Shown one piece after another: positions 22,991-35,133 of a DNA stretch of 64,000 nucleotides (positions are counted from its first letter, which is position 1; every line of letters starts with the position of its first letter). This DNA comes from Glandiceps talaboti (Eukaryota; Hemichordata; Enteropneusta; Spengelidae), in NCBI RefSeq assembly GCF_964340395.1, contig NC_135562.1, positions 23,778,173 to 23,842,172 of the forward strand, read 5' to 3'. The notes under the pieces are model-generated. The model was not told the origin of the DNA. It made no database searches and saw only the letters and a program-made list of their open reading frames with translations. Made by a program: the position numbers and the translations under genes.

Positions 22991-23340
22991 TAAGTCTGTT
23001 TTAATTTAGGTTCACAAGTGTTGTTGCGTGATCAGAGTGCAGTGATATCAAGGAAATGACAACATAAACTGTTCCTTAAAACCCAATCATAGCGGGGGCT
23101 ATGTCATTCTTAATGACTTGTTTATAATAGTGGTTAATGCTGTTGCATGATTGATTAAACCTGTCATATTTCCATATGTCCTCTCCGAAATCTGTCAATC
23201 TAAAAGCTCATATGCAAATATGCCTTGCAACAAGACACGCCCACAGCAACAGCCAAATACAGTTGTACTACAGTGCCATTGACACTATTTTTACTATTAC
23301 TATTATTAATCCTTACTTGATCACTTCTGTTGATTGATAG

Positions 23341-23527
23341 ATCAATTGGTATTTACATCTCGTCGTCATCGTGGCTATCCATTCAGTGCCACTGTATACA
23401 TCAATGGTATACAAGATATACGTGTTAGTGCTTGCTGTGAATATAAATATAGACCTGGTAAAAGACTTGGTGGCAGTAAAGGACATTTCTCATATATGTC
23501 TGTAGAGGGCGGTTATCAATGCTACAA
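23341..23527 (+). CDS. ERICH3: ERICH3-like gene, exon 5 (DUF4590, second half)
   Basis: 187 bp, phase 1 in, phase 2 out. Acceptor ctgttgattgatag; donor CTACAA/gtaagt. Joined to exon 4 (split codon GAT) it reads FTSRRHRGYPFSATVYINGI, then the cysteine block VSACCEYKYRPGKRLGG and SKGHFSYMSVEGGYQCYK. Human ERICH3 has the same order: SKRHHGFPFS, a CCEYKHRKGSRLGG-type block, then CYK. With exon 4 this completes the DUF4590 domain at about residues 170-290 of the visible protein. The intron between them splits the domain and is 9.3 kb long. Conserved Cys residues could bind metal or form disulphides, but nothing in the sequence decides this. Confidence 0.93.
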
Positions 23528-24375
23528 GTAAGTAAATCGTACAATAATTGACATAGTAGTATTATAGTACACCACTTTTGGAAATATACAATAAGTTTTG
23601 CATTATTCTGTGAATAAAATGAAATAAAAGTAATGTATACACAGTAAATGTTTTTTTTAAAAGAAAGACTCTATTGCAATTTCATGCACTTATGGCTTTG
23701 ATATGCCATGAAAATAATGACCATGCATGAGCAAGGTTATTATTTCCTGCAAATGAGCAAATATTAGTTTTGCAAGTGAATCCAATATGGCCGAATGGCA
23801 GCCATATTTGTTGTTTCTGTGTTTTCCCTCATATCTCTGGTATGCAAGAACTGATTTCAACCAAACCTGGCACAAAGGAAATATGCTATGTGAGACATAC
23901 ATGCACATAACTTGTTTTTGTGACTGAATAAAATATGGCCGAATGATGGCCATATTGTTGTTAATTTCAGAATATTAATATGCGTCGTGATTTTTTTATG
24001 TGTAATATGTAGTGACTCTATTCAAGTGCTTACACCCATAATATCAAATACTAAGACCTTGACCTTTGACCTAGCCAAATTTTGGTTTTCTTCATAGCTT
24101 TTTTCTTGCCATAAGAAAGGAGATGGGGGGGGGGGGGATTCTATCTGTGTCATTGTTTTCTCTAAAATGGCTTACTCAATTCAAACGAAATTCGGCACAC
24201 ATGTTCTGTAGGTTAATGGCAACAATTGATTAGGTTTTGGTAAACATTCCATGAATATTAATGAGTAATTAACGTAATTAATGGTTTTCAGTAATTCAAG
24301 AATGCACGCTTCAAATTCATTATAACTTGGTACATAATACGTCGTCTTATAAGATGCTTGGTTGTTTGATTCTAG
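23528..24375. other. Intron 5: dispersed repeat pieces, no gene
   Basis: Contains two pieces of a dispersed family with 'atatggccgaatggcagcca' (23780-23810, again near 23935) and 'gacctttgaccta' phrases shared with 51280-51600. Poly-G at 24126-24136. Ends in acceptor gtttgattctag. Confidence 0.6.
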
Positions 24376-24500
24376 GTGTCAAGTTGCAGCTGAGGAGAAA
24401 GGAAAAAAGGATAAAAAGAAAAAGAAGAAGAAAAGCAATGATGAAGATAATGGAAAGAAGGAGACAACATCGGAGGAAGAGAAGAAATCAACATCAGCTG
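24376..24500 (+). CDS. ERICH3: ERICH3-like gene, exon 6 (Lys-rich then acidic)
   Basis: 125 bp, phase 2 in, phase 1 out. Acceptor ttgattctag; donor TCAGCTG/gtgagt. Completes the split Lys codon to read YKCQVAAEEKGKKDKKKKKK, then SNDEDNGKKETTSEEEKKST. This is the lysine-rich segment that follows the DUF4590 cysteine block in ERICH3 as well. The frame also runs past this donor for 34 more codons to a TAG at 24602-24604, giving a Ser/Glu-rich tail; that alternative is annotated separately. A second in-frame donor (GAAA/gtgagg, exon end 24557) would add 19 codons and keep phase 1. Confidence 0.88.
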
Positions 24501-24604
24501 GTGAGTTGGGTTCTGCAAGTTCCAGCAGCAGCAGCAGTGAATCATCAGCATCTGAAAGTGAGGATGAGAATCAGGCTGCATACAGCAGTGATTTTGAAGA
24601 TTAG
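24501..24604 (+). CDS. ERICH3: Alternative 3' extension of exon 6 (possible terminal exon)
   Basis: Reading through the 24500 donor gives GELGSASSSSSSSESSASES then EDENQAAYSSDFED and a TAG. The composition (poly-Ser, Glu/Asp, ending YSSDFED) looks coding and resembles the acidic exons that follow, so either a longer exon form or an early-terminating isoform is plausible. The isoform would hold DUF4590 but lose the Glu-rich and LRR parts. The nearest clear AATAAA I noticed downstream is at 26918, followed by GT-rich sequence, implying a 2.3-kb 3' UTR if used. RNA evidence would be needed to choose. Confidence 0.45.
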
Positions 24605-24809
24605 TGTCTGAGATATAGCCACAAAAGGACATAGGTGTCACAAATCATTGGCTTTCTAAACGTGCAATGTAATTGTTGCAGTCACACAGTTCAAAGCATT
24701 AGCCTTGTAAGCATTTGGTTGGCTCAAGTTCAAAGTTGATATCATGCACAAAGTGAGATATACATGTATTGTCTGTAGAGGAAACATAAGATAATTTTAA
24801 AATGTGTAC

Positions 24810-25416
24810 TGCTAGCAACGCAACACCTATGTAGTAAAGTACCCCCCAAGATGTGTACCACTAGTAACAAAATACCTCCATAGTTAAGTACCCCAAGATA
24901 TGTACTACTAGTAACAAAACACCTACGTACTAAAGTACCCCAAGATATGTACTACTAGTAACAAAACACCTATGTAGTAAAGTACCCCCCAAGATGTGTA
25001 CCACTAGTAACAAAACACCTCCATAGTTAAGTACCCCAACATATGTACTACTAGTAACAAAACACCTACGTACTAAATTACCCCAAGATATGTACCACTA
25101 GTAACAAAACACCTCCGTAGTAAGGTACCCCAAGATATGTACTACTAGTAACAAAACACCTACGTACTAAAGTACCCCAAGATATGTACCACTAGTAACA
25201 AAACACCTACGTACTAAAGTACCCCAAGATATGTACCACTAGTAACAAAACACCTCCGTAGTAAAGTACCCCAACATATGTACTACTAGTAACAGAACAC
25301 CTCCGTAGTAAAGTACCCCAAGATATGTACTACTAGTAACAAAACACCTCAATAGTTAAGTACCCCAAGATATGTACCACTAGCAAGGAAACACCTCCGT
25401 AGTAAAGTACCCCAAC
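24810..25416. repeat. ~47-bp minisatellite
   Basis: About 13 units with aaagtaccccaagatatgta, ctactagtaacaaaacacct and variant connectors (acgtact / ccgtagt / ccatagt). Non-coding; lies in intron 6 or the 3' UTR of the short isoform. Confidence 0.95.
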
Positions 25417-25964
25417 ACATTAATTAGGACTTTTGTAGTGAATCCCCAAACACTTCACTGACTATGGCTATAGATTTTGATGATGTTTTCAATGAGTATC
25501 TCCAACACTTGACTGACTATGGCTGTATATATGATGTTTTCAACACTTGACTGACCATGTCTGTACTTAAGTATACACTTCATTTTAAATTTACACTTAA
25601 ACTTGTTTATATTTGATATATGCTGCAAGACAAACACAAAATAGGATTTAAACCTTACTAAATATAATCATGCATATTTTATCCAAAAAATAGTTTATTG
25701 TAATTGTTGTACTTGTGATTGGAGATTGTATTACAGCCACTTTTCTTGACTTTAAAACACAATAGTTACTGTTACAGTACCAATGTCACCTTGTTTGTTG
25801 TTTTATCCATGTTAATGTTTGTATATGGCTAAGAACCAAAGCTTTATTATGGTATTCTATTGACTTAGCTGACTCCTTGCAACTTTTCTTAGTTAAATTT
25901 CCATTCCACCTACATTTGTAGTTGCAAGCATTGTCATGTCCAACCAAAATTGTACGAGCAATGG

Positions 25965-26190
25965 TTACATAATATATGTTGAGAGTGGAATTGTGTGTTC
26001 TGATCACCAGACTATATATTATGTACACATAGCAATGGTTACATAATATATGTTGAGAGTGGAATTGTGTGTTCTGATCACAGACTATATATTATGTACA
26101 CATAGCAATGGTTACATAATATATGTTGAGAGTGGAATTGTGTGTTCTGATCACAGACTATATATTATGTACACATAGCAATGGTTACAT
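25965..26190. repeat. 73-bp tandem triplication
   Basis: Three nearly identical copies of a unit with agcaatggttacataatata, tgttgagagtggaattgtgt and gttctgatcacagactatat. The first copy has one extra base in gatcaccagac; a partial fourth copy ends near 26195. Confidence 0.93.
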
Positions 26191-26194
26191 AATT

Positions 26195-27200
26195 ATATGA
26201 GTGTGTTCTATATTTGATGAATTCAAGATTATGTCTGGTAGAGATTTAATAATAGTCCACAACAAAGCTTTGGTTCTAAGATAATGTTTGTATAAAGTAA
26301 TATTTGTTATTAATTGTTGAAAAGAGTAATATGCATGCTGTTTGAACATCGTGTGCTGTGTTATCATCATTGTCTGTCCAAACTCACTATACTGATAAAA
26401 AAAAAACAACCATCACTCCATTCTCCTAACATTCTGCAACAAAACAATCTCTTTACATCATTTCTGTTCATCATACTAGCTGTCATCTCTTCTTGGTGTT
26501 TGTAACCTGGTTGTAGAAAAAACAACAACATAAATTTAATGTCATTGTAGTCCTAAAAGACACTAAAGTACTGCATTGTTATAGATAACACAACACATGA
26601 TAACATAGAGCATGTTGGTTGCTCTTTTCCCCTAGTCAAGAATTTATACTATGTACTCAGTTTTTTGTGTTTACTTCATCAAGACAAATCATTGAAAATA
26701 GAAAAGATGTTGTGAATCATATATTTTATACAACTCCTGATTTTCCAACACATTAGTATAGTTTTTGATTATTAACATTAAATGAACTCTATATCTACAG
26801 ATATCCATAGTATATTTTCAAACCTTTTGTATAATTGTTATATAAACTGCATGCAGTTTATTCAAGAAAATGAAAACTTGAGAAATTTCCTTGTGTTTTT
26901 TTTGACAAGGATAGTACAATAAAATGCTCATTAAGTTTATCATGTTGTGAGTCCTCATCTGTTTCATATAGCAACGCAGTGCTTTAATTAATTTGCTATA
27001 AGATAAATTTAGTTTTGCTTTAATTTATTTCTGCATAGATTTATTGTAAGATTTGAGTAGGTCATTTTGTCAAGTCAGAGTATTACTTGGTCATTGGCCC
27101 AGTTATGATTTAGCAGGTCATTGGTGCACAAGGGGAGCTTCACAGGCTGGGTCATTGGTCCATTTAGCAGGTCATTGGTTCTATCATGAATCATTAGTTT
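26195..27200. other. Intron 6 segment without recognised features
   Basis: AT-rich sequence with no repeat or coding signal of note, apart from an AATAAA at 26918-26923 followed by tcatgttgtgagtcc. This is a candidate polyadenylation site for an early-terminating transcript from exon 6, but unproven. Confidence 0.45.
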
Positions 27201-27204
27201 GTAT

Positions 27205-28110
27205 TAAAGCTTGAGATAATTATGGGTCCAATCAGTTGGTCATTGGCCAATGAATCTAATCAGTGGGTCATTGTTCAATGAATATAATAGGTGGGTCATT
27301 GTTCAATGAATCTAATCGGTGAGTCATTGGCCAATGAATCTAATCAGTGAGTCATTGTTCAATGAATCTAATCGGTGGGTCATTGTTCAATGAATCTAAT
27401 CGGTGAGTCATTGGCCAATGAATCTAATCAGTGAGTCATTGTTCAATGAATCTAATCGGTGGGTCATTGTTCAATGAATCTAATCGGTGGGTCATTGGCC
27501 AATGAATCTAATCAGTGAGTCATTGTTCAATGAATCTAATCGGTGGGTCATTGTTCAATGAATCTAATCGGTGGGTCATTGTTCAATGAATCTAATCGGT
27601 GAGTCATTGTTCAATGAATCTAATCGGTGGGTCATTGTTCAATGAATGTAATAGGTGGGTCATTGTTCAATGAATCTAATCGGTGGGTCATTGTTCAATG
27701 AATCTAATCGGTGGGTCATTGTTCAATGAATCTAATCGGTGGGTCATTGTTCAATGAATCTAATCAGTGTGTCATTGTTCAATGAATCTAATCAGTGGGT
27801 CATTGGTCAGTGGATCTAATCACTAAATCAGTGAGTCCTTTGTTCAATAAATCAAGTTGATGGGTCATTGGTCAATGAATCTAATGAGTGAGTCATTGGT
27901 CAATGAATCTAATGAGTGGTTCATTTGTTCAATGAATTCAATCATTTGGTCATTTGTTCAATGGGTCTAATGAGTGACTCATTGTCCAATGAATCTAATA
28001 TGTGGGTCATTGTTCAATGAATCTGATCAGTGGGTCAGTGTTCAACAAGTCCAATTGGTGGGTCATTTTTCAATAAGCCCAACAAGTGGGTCATTATTCA
28101 ATGATAGTCC
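27205..28110. repeat. 28-bp minisatellite
   Basis: About 30 units of tcattgttcaatgaatctaa plus tcggtggg, with variants tcattggccaatgaatct and agtgag. Both edges degrade gradually (27060-27240 and 27800-28110), as expected for replication-slippage arrays. Confidence 0.95.
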
Positions 28111-28504
28111 ATGGTAGAAATTTAATGTCAAATTTCCTATCATGGTTCATCAGAATCAAAAGCAATTGACTGATCTGTTTAATTGTGTAATGACCCAATA
28201 GTTATACATCAATTGTCTACACTTATACTGTCCAGTTATCCCCTAATACCTCTATATTCAAGCTATAATGTGGTGTGCTTGTGTCTGCCTTGGTGGTGAA
28301 TTTGTATGTTGAGCAACAGTTATATGTCACCGAGTATGTGCAAGTATGCATGCAGGGATGTGTGTGTGTATGTATCACTATATGTGTGTGCGTACATGAT
28401 GTTTGTGCTGTGCAGAAGATTAAACACATCAACAGAGCTAGAGGTCAAACAAGGTCATTTCACGTAAAAAAACAAGGGGTCAAACAAGGCCATTACACAT
28501 CAAT
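28111..28504. other. Intron 6 segment with TG-rich stretch
   Basis: Short TG/CA-rich run at 28355-28400. Two degenerate copies of the 'ggggtcaaacaagg..cattacac' unit at 28440-28500 are outliers of the 36-bp array seen at 34790 and 38353. Confidence 0.6.
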
Positions 28505-29325
28505 CAATCCATCAATCAAGAGAATTTGTATAGTGCCAAAATCCAATACGATGCAATGTTCTATGGTACTGAACAGGAACAATAGTAGATCAATCTAAAA
28601 AGTTAGAAAGCTCTTGCAAACAGATATGTCTTGATGTCCTTCTTGAATTTATCAACAGTGGGTGATGAACGAAGTTCAAGTGGTATACTGTTCCATACGA
28701 CTGGCGCTGCTCGCGAGAACGCATGCTCACTGCATCACTTTGTATTACAGCGAGGTACATGAAGTAGACTTTTGTTATTTGAGCGAAGTGAACGAGTTGT
28801 TGGTTTACTGATAATCAAGTCAGCGATGTAACCAGAGTAGTGTTATTGAGTGCCTTGTAGGTGATCAGTACTATTTTGTATTGGGTCCTATAATGGACAG
28901 GTAGTCAGTGAAGAGCAGAAAGAACCGGTGTGATGTGATCTATTTTCTTTGTACATGACACAATCCTAGCTGCTTTATTTTGGTGGATGTTGAATAGGGT
29001 CAATGTCTTTAGCTGGCAGCCCATACAGAAGGGCATTGCATGAGTCAAGTTTCAATGATACAAGTGCATGAACAAGTTTCTGACAAACTTCCTTCGTAAT
29101 ATACTTGCGTATGCAACCTATTGTTCAGAGGTAAAAAAGAACTGATCTACATGTCAAAGAGTTGTGCTTCTTGAAATTATAATGGTCATCAAATGTTACA
29201 CCAATGTTACATGCTGAATTCACTCACTGCATGGAACACGATTTAATGTTGATGTGGTGGATGGGACGAGGAAGCCTGTTGAACTGAGATGTGATAAGGA
29301 GGACCTCAGTTTTGCCATCAAATTG
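28505..29325 (-). mobile_element. L2/CR1-type LINE 3' fragment
   Basis: Minus-strand conceptual translation, with several frameshifts and stops, gives KTEVLLI, a TFDDHYNFKKH block, KEVCQKLVHALVSLKLDSCN then ALLYGLP, DHITPVL, and finally AFSRAAPVVWNSIPLELRS then FKKDIKTYLFARAF and a TAA at about 28600. A 3' UTR follows, ending in the repeated tail (tgat)n at 28505-28520. These blocks define the RT C-terminus of L2/CR1 elements. The same 3' protein block occurs in the insertion at 5912-6207, but from a clearly different subfamily. Confidence 0.85.
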
Positions 29326-32300
29326 TTAGTTTAAATTTCTCCTGGTCCTATCACATATTCAAACTGTTGTCTCCTAGGTAAAGCGAATTGTTAGTTTAAA
29401 CTTATCCTGGTCCTATCACATATACAAACTGTTGTCTCTAAGGCACAGCGAATTGTTAGTTTAAACTTCTACTGGTCCTATCACATATACAAACTGTTGT
29501 CTCCTAGGTAAAGCGAATTGTTAGTTTAAACTTCTCCTGGTCCTATCACATATACAAACTGTTGTCTCCTAGGCACAGCGAATTGTTAGTTTAAACTTCT
29601 ACTGGTCCTATCACATATACAAACTGTTGTCTCCTAGGTAAAGCGAATTGTTAGTTTAAACATCTACTGGTCCTATCACATATACAAACTGTTGTCTCTA
29701 AGGCACAGCGAATTGTTAGTTTAAGCTTCTCCTGGTCCTATCACATATACAAACTGTTGTCTCCTAGGTAAAGCGAATTGTTAGTTTAAACATCTACTGG
29801 TCCTATCACATATACAAACTGTTGTCTCTAAGGCACAGCGAATTGTTAGTTTAAACTTCTACTGGTCCTATCACATATACAAACTGTTGTCTCCTAGGCA
29901 CAGCGAATTGTTAGTTTAAACTTCTACTGGTCCTATCACATATACAAACTGTTGTCTCTAAGGCACAGCGAATTGTTAGTTTAAACTTCTACTGGTCCTA
30001 TCACATATACAAACTGTTGTCTCCTAGGTAAAGCGAATTGTTAGTTTAAACATCTACTGGTCCTATCACATATACAAACTGTTGTCTCCTAGGTAAAGCG
30101 AATTGTTAGTTTAAACTTCTCCTGGTCCTATCACATATACAAACTGTTGTCTCTAAGGCACAGCGAATTGTTAGTTTAAACTTCTACTGGTCCTATCACA
30201 TATACAAACTGTTGTCTCCTAGGCACAGCGAATTGTTAGTTTAAACTTCTACTGGTCCTATCACATATACAAACTGTTGTCTCCTAGGCACAGCGAATTG
30301 TTAGTTTAAACTTCTCCTGGTCCTATCACATATACAAACTGTTGTCTCTAAGGCACAGCGAATTGTTAGTTTAAGCTTCTACTGGTCCTATCACATATAC
30401 AAACTGTTGTCTCCTAGGTAAAGCGAATTGTTAGTTTAAGCTTCTACTGGTCCTATCACATATACAAACTGTTGTCTCTAAGGCACAGCGAATTGTTAGT
30501 TTAAGCTTCTACTGGTCCTATCACATATACAAACTGTTGTCTCCTAGGTAAAGCGAATTGTTAGTTTAAACTTCTACTGGTCCTATCACATATACAAACT
30601 GTTGTCTCTAAGGCACAGCGAATTGTTAGTTTAAGCTTCTACTGGTCCTATCACATATACAAACTGTTGTCTCTAAGGCACAGCGAATTGTTAGTTTAAG
30701 CTTCTACTGGTCCTATCACATATACAAACTGTTGTCTCCTAGGTAAAGCGAATTGTTAGTTTAAACTTCTACTGGTCCTATCACATATACAAACTGTTGT
30801 CTCTAAGGCACAGCGAATTGTTAGTTTAAACTTCTACTGGTCCTATCACATATACAAACTGTTGTCTCCTAGGTAAAGCGAATTGTTAGTTTAAACTTCT
30901 CCTGGTCCTATCACAAATACAAACTGTTGTCTCTAAGGCACAGCGAATTGTTAGTTTAAACTTCTACTGGTCCTATCACATATACAAACTGTTGTCTCCT
31001 AGGCACAGCGAATTGTTAGTTTAAACTTCTCCTGGTCCTATCACATATACAAACTGTTGTCTCCTAGGCACAGCGAATTGTTAGTTTAAACTTCTACTGG
31101 TCCTATCACATATACAAACTGTTGTCTCTAAGGCACAGCGAATTGTTAGTTTAAACTTCTACTGGTCCTATCACATATACAAACTGTTGTCTCTAAGGCA
31201 CAGCGAATTGTTAGTTTAAATTTCTCCTGGTCCTATCACATATACAAACTGTTGTCTCCTAGGCACAGCGAATTGTTAGTTTAAACTTCTACTGGTCCTA
31301 TCACATATACAAACTGTTGTCTCCTAGGTAAAGCGAATTGTTAGTTTAAACTTCTACTGGTCCTATCACATATACAAACTGTTGTCTCTAAGGCACAGCG
31401 AATTGTTAGTTTAAACTTCTCCTGGTCCTATCACATATACAAACTGTTGTCTCCTAGGTAAAGCGAATTGTTAGTTTAAACTTCTACTGGTCCTATCACA
31501 TATACAAACTGTTGTCTCTGAGGCACAGCGAATTGTTAGTTTAAACTTCTACTGGTCCTATCACATATACAAACTGTTGTCTCCGAGGCACAGCGAATTG
31601 TTAGTTTAAACTTCTACTGGTCCTATCACATATACAAACTGTTGTCTCTAAGGCACAGCGAATTGTTAGTTTAAACTTCTACTGGTCCTATCACATATAC
31701 AAACTGTTGTCTCCTAGGCACAGCGAATTGTTAGTTTAAACTTCTCCTGGTCCTATCACATATACAAACTGTTGTCTCTAAGGCACAGCGAATTGTTAGT
31801 TTAAGCTTCTACTGGTCCTATCACATATACAAACTGTTGTCTCCTAGGTAAAGCGAATTGTTAGTTTAAGCTTCTACTGGTCCTATCACATATACAAACT
31901 GTTGTCTCTAAGGCACAGCGAATTGTTAGTTTAAGCTTCTACTGGTCCTATCACATATACAAACTGTTGTCTCCTAGGTAAAGCGAATTGTTAGTTTAAA
32001 CTTCTACTGGTCCTATCACATATACAAACTGTTGTCTCTAAGGCACAGCGAATTGTTAGTTTAAGCTTCTACTGGTCCTATCACATATACAAACTGTTGT
32101 CTCTAAGGCACAGCGAATTGTTAGTTTAAGCTTCTACTGGTCCTATCACATATACAAACTGTTGTCTCCTAGGTAAAGCGAATTGTTAGTTTAAACTTCT
32201 ACTGGTCCTATCACATATACAAACTGTTGTCTCTAAGGCACAGCGAATTGTTAGTTTAAACTTCTACTGGTCCTATCACATATACAAACTGTTGTCTCCT

Positions 32301-33275
32301 AGGTAAAGCGAATTGTTAGTTTAAACTTCTCCTGGTCCTATCACAAATACAAACTGTTGTCTCTAAGGCACAGCGAATTGTTAGTTTAAACTTCTACTGG
32401 TCCTATCACATATACAAACTGTTGTCTCCTAGGCACAGCGAATTGTTAGTTTAAACTTCTCCTGGTCCTATCACATATACAAACTGTTGTCTCCTAGGCA
32501 CAGCGAATTGTTAGTTTAAACTTCTACTGGTCCTATCACATATACAAACTGTTGTCTCTAAGGCACAGCGAATTGTTAGTTTAAACTTCTACTGGTCCTA
32601 TCACATATACAAACTGTTGTCTCTAAGGCACAGCGAATTGTTAGTTTAAATTTCTCCTGGTCCTATCACATATACAAACTGTTGTCTCCTAGGCACAGCG
32701 AATTGTTAGTTTAAACTTCTACTGGTCCTATCACATATACAAACTGTTGTCTCCTAGGTAAAGCGAATTGTTAGTTTAAACTTCTACTGGTCCTATCACA
32801 TATACAAACTGTTGTCTCTAAGGCACAGCGAATTGTTAGTTTAAACTTCTCCTGGTCCTATCACATATACAAACTGTTGTCTCCTAGGTAAAGCGAATTG
32901 TTAGTTTAAACTTCTACTGGTCCTATCACATATACAAACTGTTGTCTCTGAGGCACAGCGAATTGTTAGTTTAAACTTCTACTGGTCCTATCACATATAC
33001 AAACTGTTGTCTCCGAGGCACAGCGAATTGTTAGTTTAAACTTCTACTGGTCCTATCACATATACAAACTGTTGTCTCTAAGGCACAGCGAATTGTTAGT
33101 TTAAACTTCTACTGGTCCTATCACATATACAAACTGTTGTCTCCTAGGCACAGCGAATTGTTAGTTTAAATTTCTCCTGGTCCTATCACATATACAAACT
33201 GTTGTCTCCTAGGCACAGCGAATTGTTAGTTTAAACTTCTACTGGTCCTATCACATATACAAACTGTTGTCTCCT
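29326..33275. repeat. 65-bp tandem array with 1,430-bp higher-order repeat
   Basis: About 61 units reading gaattgttagtttaaacttc, tactggtcctatcacatata, caaactgttgtctcctaggt and aaagc. Two main variants end ctcctaggtaaagc or ctctaaggcacagc. Rare variants recur exactly 1,430 bp (22 units) apart: ctccgaggca at 31581 and 33011, and tcacaaatac at 30911 and 32341. A 22-unit block was therefore duplicated recently. The array abuts the truncated end of the LINE at 29325. Confidence 0.97.
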
Positions 33276-33299
33276 TTTTTTCCCTTATACGACATTTAA

Positions 33300-33920
33300 T
33301 GCAAGTGCTGAGTACTCCCAGAAAGGAGCATAAAGTTGGTCTCAGATTCAGAATCAGATTCACATTGGAGGACGATATGAGGCCAGTCTCATATTGAGCC
33401 TCAGGTTCAGTCTCATATTTGAAAAATCTTGATAACACCAGAAAAAAACAGTCAAACAAGAAATTATACCATAGGGAGGGACTACAGGAAATGACCCATT
33501 TCTCACCCAACATAAAAGTATTACTTCTACAGACTTTTAAGTAAGATTAAAATCCTTTTAAACAGCCGCAATATGTAGATACACATTCATATAGTGCGCT
33601 TACCAACAAACTCATCAGCTGAAATTTGACCTCTCACTAATGTATTGGCGACAAACTTTTATCTCTGATTTTCATGTAATTTTCCCCATGCAAGCTGAGA
33701 CATCCCCTCTCCAATCAAATGAGCTCAGCATGAAGGGAAACATGTCCTGTAGCCTAGACATTATTATTTCTTGTTTGGCTACTTTTTTCTGGTGTTATCA
33801 TGATTTTTTCGAATATGAGACTGAACCTGAGGCTCAATATGAGACATAATTGTCCTCTGATGTGAATCTGATTCTGAATGTGAGACTAACTTTATACTTG
33901 TCTCCCAGAACACACAATGC
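33300..33920. mobile_element. ~610-bp fold-back element with long inverted arms
   Basis: Arms at about 33306-33475 and 33755-33915 are inverted copies sharing aatcagattcacat, tctcatattgagcctcaggt, tcagtctcatatt and gataacaccagaaaaa. The central ~270 bp is unique. No coding content; the two frames inside are repeat artefacts. MITE/fold-back-type; target duplication not identified. Confidence 0.8.
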
Positions 33921-34785
33921 TCTTTCAGCTGGCTAGCCATGTGACTTTGTTTTGAAGTTATAGCAATCTGGGTGTATCAACTACATTCACATAGGTGGAG
34001 ATCCCTGGGAAATGAGTATTTTTAGTCCCCATCGGACAAAGTCCAGAGGGACTTATAGATTGGGCTCCATCCGTCTGTCCATCATTTTGTGCGTCCGGAG
34101 TCATTTCTTGAAAATGACTGGACCGATTTCTCTCAAATTTGATACAAGGGCAACACACTATGGCAATTTATTTTGTGATATGATATAATATGGCCACCAG
34201 ATGGCCATTTTGATACGATTTTTTCATGTCCAAAGCCATTACGCAGACGTGCCTGAACAGATCTCCTTCGAAGTTAGTATAAGGACAATGTTCTATTTCA
34301 TACATATGCGTGTCAATTTATGTCGTGATACGATCCAATATGGCCACCGGGTGGCAATTTTTTAAACGATTTTTTCATGTCCAGAACCATTACTTGGAAA
34401 TGACTTCACTGATTTCTATCAAACTTGATACAAGGACAACACACTATGGCATACATATGCATGTCAATACAGTCCAATATGGCCGCTAGACAGACATTTT
34501 GTTACTAATTTTTCATGTTCGAAAGCCATTATGCAGACATATTTGTTATGATTTTTCCATATTTGGAACATTACACAGACATGCATGAACAATTTCCATT
34601 AAAACTTATTTAAAGACAATGTTCTATGATGTATATATGTATGTCAACTTGTGTCACAATGTAATCCAACAGGACTGCTAGGCAGCCATTCTGTTATGAT
34701 TTTTTTCATGTCTGGGGCCATTGGAATCCAAGCAGGGATCAATAGCTCTCAAACAGCAGGGACTGTGTCATCTACAATGGCTTGC
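33921..34785. repeat. Dispersed 'gtccgtctgtcc' family copy
   Basis: Starts near 34026 with agtccccatcggacaaagtc and 'gggctccatccgtctgtcc', followed by about three diverged ~165-bp internal units containing 'atatggccacc(a/g)g(a/g)tggc' and 'caaagccattacgcagac'. Related material lies at 22484-22860, 39355-39567 (inverted) and 51103-51800. Confidence 0.6.
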
Positions 34786-34789
34786 TATT

Positions 34790-35131
34790 AGTATATTTCG
34801 TTATAACTAGTGGTCAAATAAGGACATTACACATTGACAGAACTAGGGGTCAAATAAGGACATTACACATTGACAGAACTAGGGGTCAAATAAGGACATT
34901 ACACATTGACAGAACTAGGGGTCAAATAAGGACATTACACATTGACAGAACTAGGGGTCAAATAAGGACATTACACATTGACAGAACTAGGGGTCAAATA
35001 AGGACATTACACATTGACAGAACTAGGGGTCAAATAAGGACATTACACATTGACAGAACTAGGGGTCAAATAAGGTCATTACACATTGACAGAACTAGGT
35101 GTCAAATATGGTCATTACACATTGATAGAAC
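34790..35131 (+). repeat. 36-bp minisatellite, left part
   Basis: Nine to ten units of gaactaggggtcaaataagg plus acattacacattgaca. Divisibility by three leaves a long open frame that is not a gene. The array is cut by the 35134-38350 element and resumes at 38353. Confidence 0.95.
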
Positions 35132-35133
35132 TA

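Noticed and set aside
27205-28110. CRISPR-like array (regular 28-bp repeats)
   Set aside because: Units are contiguous with no unique spacers, and the host is an animal.
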